Below the pieces are notes generated by a model. The model was given only the letters and a program-made list of their open reading frames with translations. It searched no databases and had not been told where the DNA came from. A DNA stretch of 64,000 bases from Aurelia coerulea (taxonomy: Eukaryota > Cnidaria > Scyphozoa > Semaeostomeae > Ulmaridae), in assembly GCA_039566865.1 (NCBI GenBank), contig CM076944.1:7648501-7712500 (forward strand), read 5' to 3'. A program made the translations under genes and the position numbers. Numbering within the stretch: the stretch's first letter is position 1; every line of letters starts with the position of its first letter. Below, piece by piece: positions 45,601 to 60,600 of this stretch.

Positions 45601-48600
45601 CTTTTGGTGAATTGTTTGTTTTGAATTGCTGATTGAGAGAATTTCCTTTGCTTGCAACTGCTAATCGCTTTGAATTCCAGTGTCCCCCAAAAGCAGCTGG
45701 GGACACTGTGTTACAAAATCTGTCATTGTTCCAGAGATCACCAGGTATTTGGGAAGCCAATAGCTGTACAGTACTGGGTGTCCCAAAATGATGTATTATC
45801 GTTTGATTGCTTATATGTCCATAGCCAATACAATGATTTTCAAAAACTTTATTTTATCTGATATCTGAAAGGCTAAATTGTAGTTGAGGATGTTGGTTGT
45901 GGTTTAGGCCGTTGTCTTTAAATCGAAAATGAGATTGATAAACCTGCTCAAATTCAAGCCTTGGATGGCATGAAAATGAAACGGTCTAGGTTTCCAGTCA
46001 ATATTTTAGTATATGTCTTTCAGAGAATACAAATTTTGTCAATACTGAGTTCAGAGAATACGAATACAAGTTCAGCCTTTTGTATCACATCTAAAATGTT
46101 GACTGGAAAAATGGGCTTTTTCTCTCTCATGCCATCTAAGGCTTGAATTTGAGCTGGCTTATCGATCTTCTTTTCAACATGAAAACGCCGTGGTAAAACC
46201 ACAACCAACATCTTAAAATACAATTTTGCCTTTAGGCAATCAAATAAAACAAAGTTTTTGAAAATTGGTTCAGTGGTAATGGACATGTAAGCAATCAAAC
46301 AATGATACATCATTTTGGGACACCCGGTACATCAAATTCAGATTTCAATTTTACTTTCATGTTCTTGCTTGGTTTTTAATTCTTTGATTTATCTCCTGCA
46401 GGCTAATAGAAGATACATATACCATTGATGAAGTTATTGAAATGCTAGAAGGACTTTGTGCTGTTGTGAAAGGCGAAGTTGAGTTGGAACTAACAAATGC
46501 TGCACATACAAATGTTTTACTTTTAAGACAACTGTTTAGCCAAGCTGAGAAATGGCATCTTAAATTGCAAGCTGATATTTCTGAATTGGAAAATAGGTGA
46601 GACTTTGACTTGGATATTTTTCTGACTATATTATGTTACTGTAACCGTTGAGAAGGGGGTTGGAGGGGGTAAAAGGTCCAGGGCCCGGGCCTCGAAGGCG
46701 CCGTAAAAATATCGTTCGACAAAATTAGTTATTGCTGTACAATCTCCTTACAGCAACTTTTATGGCAATCTAGCTACCATCCTTTAAAACATGGACATAG
46801 AAAATAGTTTTCTTATGCAGCTATGTTTGTCCGTACCTTTTACGAGGTGACTTTAGCAAAGTCACCTCGTAAAAGCGAATCTTTCCATTGTTTACCGTAA
46901 ATACCGCTTCCTTGATAACTTTTTCATGAAATATCTAAACAATTTTTTCTAAAGTAGCTATCTTAAAAAGGGCGCTTCCCTCATTCTCCGAGAGTCTGAA
47001 GGGCGTGGTCCCCCTGAGGCCCGATCCTAAGAATCGGTCCAGGGCATGAGCTGCCTCTCGACCGCCCTGTCTAAGGTAAACCAGAAGAGTGACAAATTGT
47101 ATGCTTTACCACTATATTTTAGACCTTCATAAATAAAAGATAGGGCTCAAATCTTTAAAAAAGTGGGTGGAAAATTCTTTTGCAGTTTTCTTTTAATTGA
47201 ATGGCTTGGAAGGAACTTATGGTTCTTTGCTTGTAACATCTGAATGGAGTGACCGACTTAAGCCAGGAAAAATGCTGAAAATTATTGAACATGTTGGCTA
47301 TTTAATCAAATATTGCAAATTATTGTTGCTGTGATATTTATGGAGAAGTAGTCTTTCAAACATCGGGCTTTTTTCTGATTCACCAGGTATATATGAATTT
47401 GTACCTACTTCAATAAAAAAACATGCAAAAATAGATTGTATTAAAAATCTTTTTCTTGTTGCATAGTGTGATTTTAGATAGATACCCACATGCTTAATGG
47501 TTGTGTGACTGTCATTATTATCCCTTATCATGTGATTTTTTATCCCTGGATAGTTAATCGTAATGACCATCTGTCCCAACTGTAAGCAAACCTCAAAATG
47601 CTTATATCCTTCATTTTAGAAAGCTTTTGGAAGAAATAGCTCAGTTTGAAGAGAATCAGTTCTCTGCTTCAAAGTCATCAGGAACAGTAAGTTGCATGCT
47701 TCTATTTTAGGAAAATCACTGTAAATAGGATTCTGTCTGATCTGCTCCTATTGTACATATCTGATGAACGTTAGATAGTGCTGGAAAACATACGCGAAGT
47801 CGTGAAGAGGCCTCACAGGAAGATCTTAGGAGGAAATAAAATTCTATATCACTAGGAAAACGAGAGAAAGAGGAAAGGGAAGGACTTGGAAAAAGGGAAG
47901 GAAAGGAATGAAATAGAATGACATGAAATGAGTGTAAATATTCATACATACTATACCGGTTCATTCAAAAAATATCCGTCTGTTCGAAAAATCATGTTAG
48001 CAAATTTACTTGCGCTGCAATCATCAAAATCGATTTTCTAATAGCTTAAAAATTGAAGTATTTTGATATTTTTTGGTGATTTTCAAAATAGTGGTGCCGT
48101 GGTGAATTCGAACGATTCAAACTTTTTCCGGGGCAGCTAGAAAATAGCCTAAAACCCATGATCAAAGGCATCTCACAATAACAGAAACACTACTTGCCAG
48201 GATTGCTCATTTTTTCATAGCAATAAATAAGATATTAATTTCCGTTCCTGTCGCAGTTTCAGTTTATCAATCATTTCATAGTTATGCTAATTCTCAAAAG
48301 GATTTCGAAAGGACTTCAGAATTGATCGTGCGTTTTGGGTCATTTAGGACTGATGTTTTAAATCTTTCGAATTTACAAAGGAAGTATTACTTTGAAAATT
48401 ACCAAAGATATATGAACGATAGTTCAATCTTTAGCTAGTAGAAAACGTAATTTCCATGATCAAAGCACACCTATTTTTGCTGCAATGATTTTTCCAAAGG
48501 GAGAATTCTATTTGAGTCACCCACCCGCTACTTGAACTCAGGCGAGCAATATATCACTATAAACATATGAGACGTCGACAAGAAACAGCGAATAAATGTC

Positions 48601-51600
48601 TTTACTTTCATCTTTGCAATGATAGTAATGAGGTGTCTTAGGCCCAGTTTAAACAGCCTTTTTTTGCCGTGTTGAATTTAATAAATGTTGCTAAAAACTT
48701 TCTAAGTGTCAATTAAATTCGACATAAAAACGATGTTTGAATCACCTGCCGTTTTGAAGAGATAAATCGGCAAAAAACGCCTTGATTTAAAGATCGCATT
48801 TCTGCCGCGTTTTGTTAATCAATTGTAGGTCATTGTCCGGGGTTCCTACGTGTGATCAGCCACTGCGCTTGTGCATTTTGAAAAATGACAATTTTAACCA
48901 TTTTAATTTTAATCCGACTCGGCAAAAACACGATGTTTAAATCAGATTTTTAGACACGCAGATTCTTCCGTTTTTAATACAGTTCAATTAGACACGGCAA
49001 AAACACGATGTTTAAGTCAGATTTTTAGACACGCAGATTCTTCCGTTCTTAATACTGTACACTTCCACACGGCAAAAAACGATGTTAAAACTAGGCCTTA
49101 GAATTAGAGTTCTAAAGAAAATTTGAAGGCTCAATAAGATCGTATTTTGAAAAATTGATAAAGTTGATAAAGAAGAGTTCTTATAAGGTGGACAAAATTC
49201 TTATCATCAGACTTAAAGCTTTCTTCCAAATTTAAGCCTATCATTTATCATTTCAGTCATTGCCTGGGTTGGCACAAAAATCCAAATTACAACCACTTAA
49301 TGAGGGTGGAAGTTCTGCACTTTTACAAATGGTAAGTTTTTTTCTTAATATTTGTTCCACTATTATTAATATAATTTCACCTATTTAGTACTCGTGCATA
49401 GTGGCTTTTTAAACGTTAATCCTTATTTCTACAACGTAAACGAAAAAAGAGTTTTATTTTCGACTTCATCATTATCAAGCAAATCCTGCATTTTTATCAA
49501 TTCTTTATTTTTAAATGCATCATCTATTCTTGAAGCTCTAATGAGTTCGCTGTTCTCGAGATAATGACCTAAATATTTGACCTTGTCCTGAATCATTTCG
49601 AAAGTTTGAAATCTGTCACTTGAGATTTGCGATTATACAAAATACCCATGCAAAACTCTTCAGTTATTTCTATTCATGTGCATTTTCACATGCCATTTGA
49701 TTTGAAAATTTTGGAACAGAGTTAAATTACATTGGTAGTGATTTAACTCGCAAAACCTGTCTCAGACCTTTATATGCCAAGTCAGAAACCGAAACGCAAT
49801 GTTTGTGTTTAATTTGATGCTTTGGCTGCTTTATGAATGAGAAACATACAGTGATTTTGTGAGTTCAATGGAAAACAAGCATCAAAAGTCGCTTTAATAC
49901 ATTTGCAAAAGATTGTAGGATTCCATTAGGAACGTGATACGGCGTTATTCCGAACAAAAGTATCTAAAAACTAATTTTTTAGGCCAGAATAAGACTGTAA
50001 TGTTTTCGTTAGCTTTGTGAGCCGCTTGACACACAAATCATTTCACGACTCCCGTAGAGATTGAACGAAGACTCCCGTCCTCATAAGGTTAGGTTACTGC
50101 TTTATGGAATGGGAAAGTAAAAAGGTTTGAATTTTTGTTGAAAGGTTAAATGCTCTCAATGAGCCATGCAGGAACTATTTTGGTACACAAATAGATGACA
50201 ACGCTAAAGAAGGCATTTTTACCAGAATGCATTGCGTTCCAATTACCAATCTTTAAACATTCTATAGGGATTCGAATAAAGGACTAAAGGATTAAAAGTG
50301 CGGGTTAGTCTGCGTGCAGACTTTGGCTACTGGGGAGGAGAAGAAAGAAAGGAACTACGATATTTGTATCTTTCTAGCATCCCAGCTCAAATAGAAATGA
50401 TTGACTCTAAGATTTTGTTACGAAACTTTATCTTATTCAACTTTTCATCTTGCTTCGTTTATTCTGGTAAACAGTAAGAATGATGAATACTGTCCCGCCA
50501 AACACCAAAAACCGTTGGATTCGATATCTGGGTTGGAGAGAGTCTCCCTCCTGTTACGAGGCTGATGGGTCCTAGGACAGCTTTTCAGAAACATTTCAGG
50601 CAATTTATTTCCTTATTTTTCATCGTGAATTTGAAGCCAATAGATTTGCAGAGTTCAATTTATCGTTCGTGAAAGATCTATGGTAGCCATTTATCAGAAT
50701 TGTGTATGTCATTTGCCAGAAAAATATTGCCCTCTCCAGACTCTTTCTCTAAATGTCAAAATGGCCTATTCCAGGCCAAAAGAATCACGAGGTGTGCTCA
50801 CATCGAGAGGAAGGGCCAGAACACTGCTTCTACAAGCTTTGCAAATATTTCAATTGACAACAAAATGTCTTGGAGACGGAAATTCCGAAGGATTTATTGA
50901 TACTTTAATTGTAAATGAAGATTAGTATTTTATTCAGTCACAAGAAGCTCGGATTCATTCCTTTTTTTCAAATAAACAGCGGTGATATCCTACCAAAATC
51001 GATAATCTTTCAGCAGCTGTGGTTTGAAATGTCATGTTTCTTACAAATCGATTTCAATGTTCTTATTTCATGGATTTCCCCATTGGGTAGACTTTTACAC
51101 AATTTATTCATTAAAACAGCTGATAAGCAATTAAATATTCATTATCAAAATGCTAGTTGCTATGTTTTCCAAATGTACCAAGATCACAAGAATGATATTA
51201 GAGGATTTTGAAATAAGCTGAGAGGAAACGATGAGTTGGAACATCAAGCAGTGTATTTGTCATGTGTTTTAAAGAAGAGTTTTTAATGATTGTTGCCCGG
51301 CATGATGAGCCCAAGTAACGATATCTGCTCTGCTTCTGAAAGGGATATTCTTACTGATCTTATACAGCTGCAGCAGAAGGTTTGAATAATCTTTTGTTGT
51401 GTATCTCCTGATTATGATCATGCTTTGTTGCTGGTGATGATGCTGATAATGATAACAGTAATGATAATAATGGACAACTGAAGAGAATTCTTTGTTTGTT
51501 TGTGACTTAAAGGTAGTCTGTCCCCTGTTGTTCTGAGCGTAGTTACTGCTTAGTTACGTTGCCATGAAATTCATGATCAAGAAGTCTCTATGACCCTGAT

Positions 51601-54600
51601 TTCTTTGGATAAAGCAAATTCGTGAAAACTTCTGGAATATACAATAGGCATCTTTATCAATATTGTTTTCATTCATCAAAGTTAAAATCCGTATCAGCAG
51701 AACGACTAAAAAAATTGTCTAAAGAAAACTGGTACTTTCAGCTATATATCGGGTGCATCAAAAAGTGTTTAGACGTTTAAAAAGGTTGTAGCTCTCAAAT
51801 CATTTATCAGATTTCAGTAAACTGATGATACCCGTGTAGCTAATATATCAACTTAGATCAGAAAATTTTGTTCGTCAAAATTGGTCGTGTCGTTCTAAAG
51901 TTACAGACGTTTTTATAAGAGTTCTTCTTCTCAAATCCTTCAAAATAGGCCTAAAGTCCTTGATCAATATTGCCAGCAATTTAGTGTAACAAGTTTATTT
52001 GTAGCAGAGAAGATGGCAGTTCTATTCAATCTTCATGATTATTTACAGTGGAGCTGTTTAGCCAAAATGCCAAAACCTGCGAAACGACCAGGCAAACATG
52101 TAGCAAGGTTGCACCATTTTCAATGGTTGTTGTTCTCGTTCGTTTGTGCTCACATGGCAACCCATTTGTTTTCCCCATATGATGTGTTGCTCTCACCTGT
52201 TACCACGGGCAACTTGGACATTGTTATTGTGATTTTACTATGAAAGTACTATGAAATTAATTAAGAGTTTACCCACCCAGATATTTTTTGCTACTTCTTC
52301 GCGTATGTAGGCCCTCGGCTCAACTTTTGAATCGCAAATATATCACCTACAACAACATTCTGCCTTAGCCTCACTCCATCAGGACCCTCAAGTTACGCGC
52401 ATCTTATTGAGTTGAATTGCTATTGTTGTTGTCGTTGCTGCACTAAGGGCCTTATTAGGGAGATGTAAAACCGGATAAAAAAATCAATCGGCGAGAAGTT
52501 TTTGTTGCGCCGTCGTGTGGTGATCAAAATATGGCTTAGAGAAAGCAGTTTTTGCATTTATGTTTAGAATGAACATTTTTCTACGTTCTGATGGTAAGTT
52601 TTATGCTATAGCGGTTCTGGAAAACTGCTTTTGTAGCGTTCTAGGCTTGGTGGTTTTGAGAAAATATGGCAGATGATTTAGGTCCAATAGATCTTTTAGC
52701 TATATTCTAAAAAATAATCCGAATCGAGTGATATCTTGATGATATTTGTAGAATGTTCTAATGTACACAATAGTATACATTTTGTAGAATGTTGGAATGT
52801 GCACAATAGTGATAGAATATATAAAAAATAGTCATAAAAGCTCCAACGCCACTTAGTCGAACCTTTCGTAGAACACCTGAAAGGTTTATTGTATAGGCCA
52901 CATAGAAGCTAAATCCGTTTCTACAAGCGTAGGGAAATGAGTCGTAATTCTAGCGTTATCAGTAGGCAAAAAGTGAAACTACGACATGTAATTGAGTCTA
53001 ATTCCGCCTCTCATCCTGACTCAAACGGGACTGTACCACCACCATCATCAACATCATCATCATTATCATCATCATCATCATCATCAGCATCAGCATCAGC
53101 ATCATGAATTCATTCATTGACAGTAGATTGAATAGATACCTAGTAGCTGAATTAAACCTGATTGATACTTAGGAATATTTGAACTTTCATTAAAACATTT
53201 GAAATTTGTTTTTAGGAGATTAATCGGTTGCAAGAAGAAAATGTGAAACTGAAGGAAAGGAGTCAACTTCTTGAGAGAAAGGTTTGTGAAATTCCTAAAA
53301 TCTACGTTACTCAGACAGAAAATCTGATTTGATTACTAAATGTCGTGAACTCTTATTTCCAGCCCCAACAGTTTGAGAACCAAATCCCTGAACAGTTTGG
53401 TTTTTTGAAAGCGCATGCTGATTTTTTGGTAGTTTCTTGGGCCCCGTTCCCGGAATGTCGATCCTTGTCCTGTATATATGCCATTTTATTTTTCGCACTT
53501 TTAAGAGATTTAATGTTTGATTTCTTCAGAATTTCTTGACATATCCTTTGAAATATCGTTCAATCGAAGTGGCAGCTTTAGTATACATTTTAGAAACTTA
53601 CAGAAATAGATAACAGAAATCTACAGGGTGTCCCAAAAAAATTGTGCCCGTTTGTCTGAAGATTGCGACAAAACTTCAAAAGATTTTTGCCAAACTTTTG
53701 CATGATGGTGCTCTTCAGATCTTCAATTAAAGTTTGCAACCATCCCCGTAAAAATCCGTTGAAAAATAATGGAGCTATGACCTTCAGGAGACCAAATTTG
53801 CTCGATCACTGAAATCAGCGGTCGGCCATTTTGTCTTACTAATTTGCAGCGATAAATAGCTTTATGGAATGAAAATAAAACAGCAGCCTCCAATGTCATA
53901 GCTCTCGTGAAAATTCCGATAATCCTCGGAGAGTTCCAATATTTCTGACCTCACAGAAATTATTTCTTACCTCACGTGAAGATACTTATCACTGCAAATA
54001 CTAAGGCGAAATGGCCGACTGCTGGTTTCAGTCGTCAGGCAAATTTGGTCTTCTGAAGATCGTAGCTCCATCATTTTGCAACGGATTTCTACGTGGATGG
54101 TGGCAAACTTTAATTGAACATCTGAAGAGCAGCATCATGCAAATGTCTGGCGAGAATCTTTTGCCGTTTTGTCGCAATCTTCAGACAAAAGGGGCACAAT
54201 TTTTTTTGGACACACTGTACAATGCAACGAATCATCTTAATCCATCGCTCGTATGAGAATTTCATGTATAAAAACATGTCACTTATAATCCAAGAACACA
54301 AAATCTATGCAATTGCCACAAATAGAGGCACTGGGCTTTGGATGAAAATCACTGCCTTTAGAGATCGTTTTCTCTGGAACACCTACGATGACAGCATCAA
54401 AAATGAGCTAACACTTTCGGCTTTCAAAAACAGGATCAAACACTGGAATGGAAATGATGCAACTGCAGAATATGCCGTTAATCAATTTTGTATTAAGTGT
54501 TGGTTTAAATCAGTAACTTCTTATTACTGTCTACTCTTCTGTAAATATCAACTTTAGATATGGATAAAATGGAAAAAATTGAAATAACTATAGGTTGCTG

Positions 54601-57600
54601 AATAAGGCTTTATTTTTTGAATATTTCAAACGATGAAAGTAGCTCAAATAGGAATGCTGCAGTTCTGTGTCTTAATCTGTAATGTCTGTTTTAAACTCCA
54701 TCTTAAAGATGAAAATACTGACAAGTAATTGATTGGTTAAAATTTTCCTGTATTATCTGCTGCAGGGAGCATAGGTTCCAAGTCTTTAAAAAGGTTGATG
54801 TCAACCTCGTCCCCGTCATGGTACTGGAGACGAGGTTGGGTTAGTGTAAATTCTGTGACCTATTTCTTTGCTAAATTGCTTTAGCTATTTCGCTATAATT
54901 CTACCATTGGACTTTTCTGAAATCTTAAATATTTTCAGAATTAAGACTGTTTTGCTTCTTTTTTAAGAACTAAAAAAAATGTCGAAAAAACTTGAAACCA
55001 CCGCAATTTCCAAATTTTTGATGAAACATGAAATAATTTTCAAGAAAGCCATAGTTTGTGGATGCCTACAACATGGCATCAAGCAAAAGCCTGTCAGCCT
55101 TCTGGCTTACGATTTAGAAAGCTGAGGACGTCACATCATCGAATGAGTTGAAATCTAAAATATGCTGTAATTTTAGAATATTCAAGATTTCTGAAAAGTC
55201 CAATGGTAGAATTGGTGATAAGTAGCCAAAGTTTCCTTTAAGCCATGCACTTCAAAGAAATAGATCATGTAATTTTACGCCCACCTTTTTACACCGATTT
55301 AAAGATCTGGAACCTATGCTGCTGCAGGGCGGATTAGGGGAGGGTTTTTCTTTCTGATGTTCTTTTGTTAAATTTATTGTACCGGATGCCCCAAAAAGAA
55401 GTATACGGATTTGCTTGTCTCCAGCAATGTGATTTTAGCTTTAATCGATTGCTAATCACTCTCAAAATGTTCCTCTATAGTTAATTTGAACATGGGTACC
55501 TCGTTTGTTGGTATTGGTGCTTTGATAGCAGACATCTTAATCTTGAAAGCTCAAATTTGTATCCACCTGCAAACCAGAGCTTTGGCCTTTTGGCCTAAGC
55601 AATTTCTTGAGACACAGCGAATAAATCAACGATAGCCTTGATTAATTTGAATAATGGTAGACCTCGTTACATTCTGTTTGCCAGAAGTCACCCCCCCCCC
55701 CCCCCAATCACCCATTGAGCAGTATCTTAATTTTTCTTCAATTTCAGTTTTTAATTTCGATGTGTTTCAACAAATTGCTTAGGCTAAAAGACCACAGCTC
55801 TGGTTTGCAGGTGGCTACAAATTTAAGCTTTCAAGATTAATATGTTTGCTCTCAAAGCACCTATACCAACAAACGAGGTTTCTATGTTCAAGTTAACTAT
55901 CGCCAAACATTTTGAGGGTGATTAGCCATCGATTGAGGCTTAATTCACATCCCTGGAGCCATTCAAATCCGTATACTTTTTTGGGAGACGCGGTATGTTG
56001 TATCATTGTTGTAAGTGGCTGTCGTATTTCAAGCTCAACTAATTGCTAGCGAGTCTAATATTGAGGTCTTCAAATCTCTTCATGAGCTGGCTCCACAATA
56101 CATGTGTAATCTTTTTACAAAAACATCCCAGCTAGCCTCTAGGAATCTTAGGAATACAGCAACTGACCTCAGGTTACCAAAGAAAAAGTCCAAAAATGGA
56201 CAGAAATGTTTTTCGTTTAGAGGTGCCAAGTCTTGGAAGGGCCTCTCAGTTGAGTGTAAGCTGGCATCCTCCCTGTAGATTCAAACAATTTATATAGGGA
56301 AAGCTATCTTTAAATAACGTGTTTGGCATATGGATTTTCTTTTATTGTAAATATTTGTTTCAGATTATAAGGTTTTTATTAATATGCTATGGATCGTATA
56401 AGGTTAATTTAAGTTGTAATAGTATTTAATTTTGTAAGTTTTGTAGTGGAGGGCCCCTTGAAAATCAGCATTGCTGAAGGGCTACCCTCCTTAAATATTT
56501 GAAATGAAATGAAATGAAAATGATTCTGTGCCCTGTCCAGCTTTGGTAGCCATCGAATATTGGTATGTAGTTTTAAGTTGTTTTTATTTTTTTTTTGTTA
56601 TTTTTTTTGTTATTTTTTTTTTTTTCTATAAATTCAATTTTAAAAATTTACAATTTACGAATTACCTAAGATTACAAACAAGCTACCATACAATACTACA
56701 GAAACGATACCAAGGGGAGCAAAAGATCATGACTACCCCAGGGCCATCACATGAAGGAGATTAACTAAAATACAACTAAATATATAAGAGGCCCCCTAGC
56801 TATTCAGAAAAGAATTAGAATTGAACGATATTTTGCAAATGGAATTTTCGAATGTACGCAATAGTGATAAGTTGTCGTAAGTTGTTTTTATTTGTGATGA
56901 AGAGAAAAAATCTTTATTTTGCAGGCATCGAATGCTTTGGAAGAAAGAACACAACTGTCAACTGATTTGAACAAAGCCAAAGGAGAACTGAATACACGAG
57001 GCAATGCACCAGTTAAGGTATGTTCATCATATGCTCACGATTGCTTTGCTTTCAGTAAAGAGTCAGTCGTCTCAGAATCAGACAGTCAGAATGAGAATCA
57101 GAGGGGGATGGCTCAATGGTTGGTGGTTCGAGTCCCCGCCCTACCGAACCTGCTACGTAGAGCGAGGAGAGTAGCCAACTCTCTGTAATTCCAGGCTAAA
57201 GGAATCGCGAGGTGTGGTCACATCGAGAGGAAGGACTATTAGGACGCTGCTGCGATAAGCTTAGCTTCTCTGCGTCCTCAAACTATTCCTTCGGATGCCA
57301 GGTAGAAATATAGAAAAAAGAATCCATCTCTTGAGAATACATTTGATGATTTCTATGATATACCGGGTAAGCTAGAAGAAAGTTCCCACTTCCGACAGGC
57401 CAGGATAAATCATGCACTGGACCAAGTTCAAATATTTTCGATTTAATCTTTTGTCAGTGCCCTATATTATTCTTGGTTATTTTTTTTCGACTTTTCGGAT
57501 GCCTACGTATTGATATATTTACGATTTCTTGAATTTTTTTCGCTTGCGGACTGGCCAAAAATATCGAAAAACAGTGATCACATTTTCTAAAGACTGAACT

Positions 57601-60600
57601 TGGCAGGACAAAGGGAGTGCTCCTCGAAATGACTAGGGAATTTGGAAATGGATAATGTCGCACGAGCGGTCGTTTAATGATTGTACAACTTTAGTATCAC
57701 TTTTATCATTTCAAAGCATTTTCAGTGTTTTTGTCATTTCTTGAAATGATACTTGCTACCTACTGTAGTTTGTGCATGTAGGGAATTAGGTAGTAGGTCT
57801 TTGCATTAAAAAGTCCTAAATCTACACGCTTGTTTGAAATATTTTTAATTCCCTAAATGCACAAAGTAAAGTAGCTTGCAAGTAAGTATCATTTCAAAGA
57901 AATGGTAGAAAACTGGAAGTCTTTGTATTGATAAAAGTGATACTAAAGTTGTGCAATCGTCAAATGACCGCTCGTGCGACATAATCTATTTCCAAATTCC
58001 CTAGTCATTTCGAGGAGCATTCCCTTTGTTCTGCCAAATTCGGTCTTTAGAAAGTTTGATGGCTGTTTTTCGATCTTTTTGGGCAGTCTGCAGGCAAAAA
58101 ATTTGAAGAAATCGTAAATTTATCAACAAGTAGGCATCCGAAATATCGACCAAAAAAACCAAGAATAATATAGGATAATGGTAAGAGATGAATTCAAAAA
58201 TATTTGAAATTGACCCTGTGTATGATTTATCCTTGCCTGTCGGAAATGGGAACAATTTTCTGGCTCACCCGGTATTTCGTGCCATTGAAACTTGTGCCAT
58301 GGTGAATAATACAAGAACTTCTTAAGGCATTTTTTTATACATATAAAATATTACAATAAATCTTACATTCTACTATACCTTCCTAATACTGTACAACACT
58401 ACAGGGACGATGCCAAAGGGAGCGAAGGACAATGACTACCCCATGTGGCCAATAGAAAAGACACACAACGTTAAACTACATACAATAGACCTTTTAGCTA
58501 TTCTGGAAAGAATCAGAATCGAACGTTATTTTGCTAGATTTTGTAGAACTTTCGAATGTGCACAATAGTGATAGAAGCTCTAACGCCACTCGATCGAGCC
58601 TTGCGTATGGAAATGTATAAAATTAACGCTCGATCCAGGCTCTTTTGTAGAATAGCTAAAAGGTCTATTACGTACACTGCGAACGATTAAAACCTAAGGG
58701 ATACTATATTAGATTCTGCCTAACATCAGATGCCAGGTCAGGTTTGTGATTAAATTTGTAAAAGTCACGAGCGCAGCTCTTCGTTGGTTTGAGGTCGCAA
58801 ACTATGCCCGGCATCTAATGTTAAACAGAACTTACAAAGAAACGGATCATTTAAGTTCTTAAGGCATGATCAGTGGACTTTAACATGGGTAAAACAAACC
58901 TTGGCCGATTGGGTCTGTAAAATCAGTCCCATCAGGCTGCATGATAAAATGTGAAAACCAAATTGTTTTAGTTGTTTTCCGGAAACAGAGAAAATCGCAT
59001 TCTTTTTATACATATTTGCAAAAGTCGTGATTTTACCGCAGTGTTTTGACATTAATAGTTTTTGATCACGGAATTTTTATCCTCTCAATTTTCGAATCAG
59101 GCTGCAACAAGGCACAGATGCATGTCCCTATCAATTTATATTTTTCTTTTCAGATTGATGATCGTGCAATTCAAGATCTTTCTGACAAAGTAGCCGTTCT
59201 CAATCGAGAACTCAAGGACGTAGGTTTCATAAGTTATATCTTGTTTGAGTTCATCATAGACTTATGGCCTTGAGTCCCTTGTTTCCCTGTGCTCTTTGAC
59301 TCGATCATGGCGCTTCGGTCAACAGAGACTTATAATATTACTCTGAAAAATCTGGCCCTATTTAGGCCCAGACATATGATTTCCTAGCAAACCAATCAGA
59401 CGGCCATCATGATAGAACTTTCGAGTCGATTAAACAACTGATAACATTCGGACGAGTTTAGAGATTAGAGGCCGTGATTCCATTATTATTCGACCGATGA
59501 ATGCATATTACAGGGCCAGCTTGCTCACAGTTTCATTATTAGTCCCTGTTGGGCAAGGTTTACCGCAGGGATACACGGTACTCATCGTAATCAGTCTAAG
59601 TTCATCATCCTAGAGCTTTCAGTCGTCATTTTTGATTGCATTTTAATTTATATTAAGCTACGGAGTGTCCCAAAGAAATACTCCTGTTTGAAAAATCGCC
59701 AAAATTCGATTATAAAACCTATCATAAAATTTTCTTTTTTGATCTCCTTTGTCAATGATCCAAATACATTTTAAGATAACAAAATATTTTTTTCATTACT
59801 TGAAGGGTATGAACTAATGTATTGAAAAACACCATTTTGAACTATACTCTTTGGGCAACATCGTTAATCTTGCCTAAGATTCATTATGTTGAGATTTTCA
59901 TTGTTCGTCAGGTCTGCAATAATAGTCTGCGTTTCTTTCAGACATTCACAACCAAACTATAAGTTTGAATATAAAAAAGAAATTAGTCTGGTAATCGTCA
60001 GTGCTTTTTGCAGTATGCTTCCAAACCAGGCAGCCCTAAAAAACGCTAAATTTACTAATTTTGAAACCAGTCACAAGATCAGCTGTACCTGGAAAAATTA
60101 TTTGGTCTTTGATCTACTTGTCAAAAAAAGAAATTAGAAAATCGCACCGGCCTTATAATGAAATTTAAGTGATTTTTGAAACAGGAGTACCTTTTTAGGG
60201 CACCCAGCAGAACTAAAACGATATGAGTTTATGTGTCATCGTTCAGCAACTGTTGTTCATACAATAAGCCGCTATTCTTTGGTTGTATTTGGAATCATTA
60301 GAAAATCTTTATGATTTTGTCAAAATAAGGATTTCTCTATCAAAATAATGCTAATACCTGGTCTCTACAGCTCTTAAAGAAAGCGAAATTTTTTGTGTTG
60401 ATTTCCGTATTTGGTTGCAGATATGTGTTTGTTCTGTGAACAATTTTTTCTCCTTTAAAACAATTGTGGTTTATTAGGTACAGCCCTTTGGCCTAAACTA
60501 GTTATGTGCGATTATGAAAATGCCCAATGTTTAATTGAGTCGTCAGAAAGACACAGCAAATTTCGTAGCCATTTCTACGTAAGAAGTTTTTTTTTTGCCC

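Noticed and set aside
51308..51310. AG at 51308-51309 as acceptor for the candidate LZTFL1 exon
   Set aside because: Splicing there in phase 0 reads CCC AAG TAA, an immediate stop, so it cannot give the internal exon.
57100..57150. tRNA-like A-box and B-box strings (TGGCTCAATGG and GGTTCGAGTCC)
   Set aside because: The two boxes are only a few bases apart and no anticodon arm fits between them; at best a deleted SINE or tRNA remnant.
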